DNA from: DASQHW01 sp038209365
GTDB taxonomy: Bacteria > Actinomycetota > Acidimicrobiia > IMCC26256 > PALSA-610
NCBI GenBank assembly: GCA_038209365.1
Contig: JBBQXS010000081.1
Coordinates: 1 to 13,843 of the forward strand
DNA length: 13,843 bases
Direction: 5' to 3'
Shown: positions 12,781 to 13,843 of the stretch, one piece after another
How the letters are laid out: the number at the start of each line of letters is the position of its first letter
How positions within the stretch are numbered: position 1 is the first letter of the stretch
The notes under the pieces: model-generated
What the model was told of the DNA's origin: nothing
What the model saw: the letters and a program-made list of their open reading frames with translations, nothing else
Databases searched by the model: none
Translations under genes and position numbers: made by a program

Positions 12781-13764
12781 ATGACGCTCGTCACCAATGT
12801 CATCAAGGGGTCGGACGCGCAGCGTCTGCTTCTGCTCGTGCACGGCTACGGCGCCGACGAGCGCGATCTCGGCGGGCTGCTGCCCTACCTCGATCCCGAC
12901 GGCATCTTCGCGGTCGTGCTGCCGCGGGCCCCGGTCACGGCGCCGGGCACGCCCGGATTCGCGTGGTACGAGTTCGGCGAAGACGCCGGCGCCGGCTTTG
13001 CCGCGGCGCTCGCCGAGCTCGACGTGCTCGTCGACGAGCAATGTGACGAGCTCGGCTTCGACCGCGCCCAGGCCGTCTTTGCCGGCTTCTCGCAGGGTGC
13101 GGGTCTCGCGGCCGCGCTCGGGCTGTTTCCGCCGAGCGGTCGGGTCCGGCCGGCCGGTGTGCTCGCGATGAGCCCGGCGTTGCCGGCGGTCGAGGTCGCC
13201 GACGACGCCCGCACCGTCCCGGTATTCGTCGGTCACGGCTCCCACGATCCGCTGATTCCCGTGCAACGGTCACGCGACCTCGCTCGCGCGCTGCGCACGG
13301 CCGGCGTACCGACCGTGTACCGCGAGTACCCGATGGAGCATCAGGTCGCCATCGAGGAGTTGCGCGACGCGCACGAATGGATCGCGAGCGTGCTCGCGGG
13401 AGCCAAGCTCGACGAGCCCGTACCGGACGATCCGGTCGAGCTCGTCCCACCCGTGACCACCGCGCAGTGGGATTCGGAGGTGCTGAAGAGCGACGTCCCG
13501 GTCATCGTCGACTTCTGGGCGCCGTGGTGCGGTCCGTGCCGGCAGGTGTCGCCGGTCGTCGAGACGATCGCCGCGATGCGGAAAGGTTCCTACAAGGTCG
13601 TGAAGGTGAACATCGACGACGAACCGCAGATCGCCCGGCAATACGACGTCCAGAGCATCCCGATGATCGCGCTGTTCCGCAACGGCCGGCTCGAGCGCGC
13701 GGCCCTCGGTGCCAAGCCCCGCCAGCAGCTCGAAGCCGAGCTCGGCATGCTCGTCATCCCGTAA
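12781..13764 (+). CDS. Alpha/beta-hydrolase (phospholipase/carboxylesterase) - thioredoxin fusion
   Basis: One uninterrupted 327-residue frame with two complete domains. Residues 1-205 form a phospholipase/carboxylesterase-type alpha/beta hydrolase: an oxyanion-region LLVHGYGADERDL (18-30), nucleophile elbow GFSQG with Ser104, Asp156 in HGSHDPLIP, and His187 in YPMEHQ. After a short acidic, Pro-rich linker (about 206-220), residues 221-327 form a thioredoxin: DFWAPWCGPC with redox Cys250 and Cys253, VNIDDEP, and the cis-proline Pro294 in QSIPM. Both catalytic sets are intact. The hydrolase half would cleave esters or deacylate proteins (as acyl-protein thioesterases do); the thioredoxin half would reduce disulfides. 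No signal peptide is seen, so it is probably cytosolic. The fusion is unusual and its combined role is unknown. It follows the GH15 gene by 9 bases. Confidence 0.92.
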   Translation: MTLVTNVIKGSDAQRLLLLVHGYGADERDLGGLLPYLDPDGIFAVVLPRAPVTAPGTPGFAWYEFGEDAGAGFAAALAELDVLVDEQCDELGFDRAQAVFAGFSQGAGLAAALGLFPPSGRVRPAGVLAMSPALPAVEVADDARTVPVFVGHGSHDPLIPVQRSRDLARALRTAGVPTVYREYPMEHQVAIEELRDAHEWIASVLAGAKLDEPVPDDPVELVPPVTTAQWDSEVLKSDVPVIVDFWAPWCGPCRQVSPVVETIAAMRKGSYKVVKVNIDDEPQIARQYDVQSIPMIALFRNGRLERAALGAKPRQQLEAELGMLVIP

Positions 13765-13765
13765 C

Positions 13766-13781
13766 CCCCCGCATGCGGGGG
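13766..13781 (+). terminator. GC-only palindrome after the fusion gene
   Basis: Sixteen bases, CCCCCGCATGCGGGGG, read the same on both strands and can fold as a 6-bp G:C stem with a CATG loop, two bases after the TAA stop. It lacks a following T-tract and runs straight into a poly-G stretch, so it may be a real GC-type terminator or partly an artefact of the bad end sequence. Confidence 0.4.

Positions 13782-13843
<62 letters not shown>

Noticed and set aside
11698..13266. A 522-codon minus-strand frame opposite the GH15 and fusion genes
   Set aside because: It spans two convincingly coding genes in antisense, has low-complexity Arg/Glu/Val composition and no family motif; a GC-bias artefact.

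Overview
The window is GC-rich, densely coding DNA with GTG starts, overlapping gene pairs and several actinobacterial hallmarks: a polyphosphate glucokinase, a trehalase-like GH15 enzyme, a soluble three-letter-style P450 and many SDRs. It most likely comes from a soil or aquatic actinomycete, perhaps of the Acidimicrobiia. That placement is an inference from gene content; there is no rRNA or other marker gene. The right edge dissolves into a 31-base run of G, which looks like a sequencing or assembly artefact at a contig end. The left edge cuts through a gene.

Layout. (1) Positions 1-1311 (minus) hold the N-terminal 437 codons of a D-aminoacylase-like amidohydrolase. Divergent from it are two consecutive SDR oxidoreductases (1416-2192 and 2189-2920, overlapping by 4 bases) and a DMT-type membrane transporter (2966-3862). 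(2) Converging on the transporter is a minus-strand pair: a 63-residue membrane protein (4276-4467) and a DoxX-family protein (3866-4276), joined by a TAATG overlap. (3) Divergent from that pair are a cytochrome P450 (4502-5665) and a SnoaL/NTF2-like protein (5662-6090), overlapping by 4 bases. (4) A central-carbon block follows: zwf (6133-7569) and a GMC flavoprotein oxidoreductase (7586-9097) on plus converge with ppgK (10131-10895) and gnd (9107-10129) on minus. ppgK is divergent from a GH15 trehalase/glucoamylase-like gene (10936-12771), which is followed by an unusual esterase-thioredoxin fusion gene (12781-13764).

How they fit together. The GH15 enzyme can release glucose, PpgK can phosphorylate it with polyphosphate, and Zwf and Gnd carry out the two oxidative steps of the pentose phosphate pathway. 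Together they make a nearly complete glucose-to-ribulose-5-phosphate route that lacks only 6-phosphogluconolactonase. The GMC enzyme, the P450 and the SDRs are redox enzymes with unknown substrates. I found no insertion sequence, CRISPR array, tRNA, rRNA or phage gene.

A striking regulatory regularity is that genes at the head of transcription units usually have no Shine-Dalgarno sequence. Instead a TAnnnT -10-like hexamer lies about 5-9 bases before the start codon, as expected for leaderless transcripts. Internal genes use overlaps or visible ribosome binding sites. The most distinctive observations are the esterase-thioredoxin fusion, the perfect 9-bp inverted repeat between ppgK and the GH15 gene that carries both outward -10 elements, and the trehalase-ppgK-zwf-gnd cluster with an embedded GMC oxidoreductase. 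There are no gaps over 300 bases; the longest non-coding stretch is about 104 bases (1312-1415).
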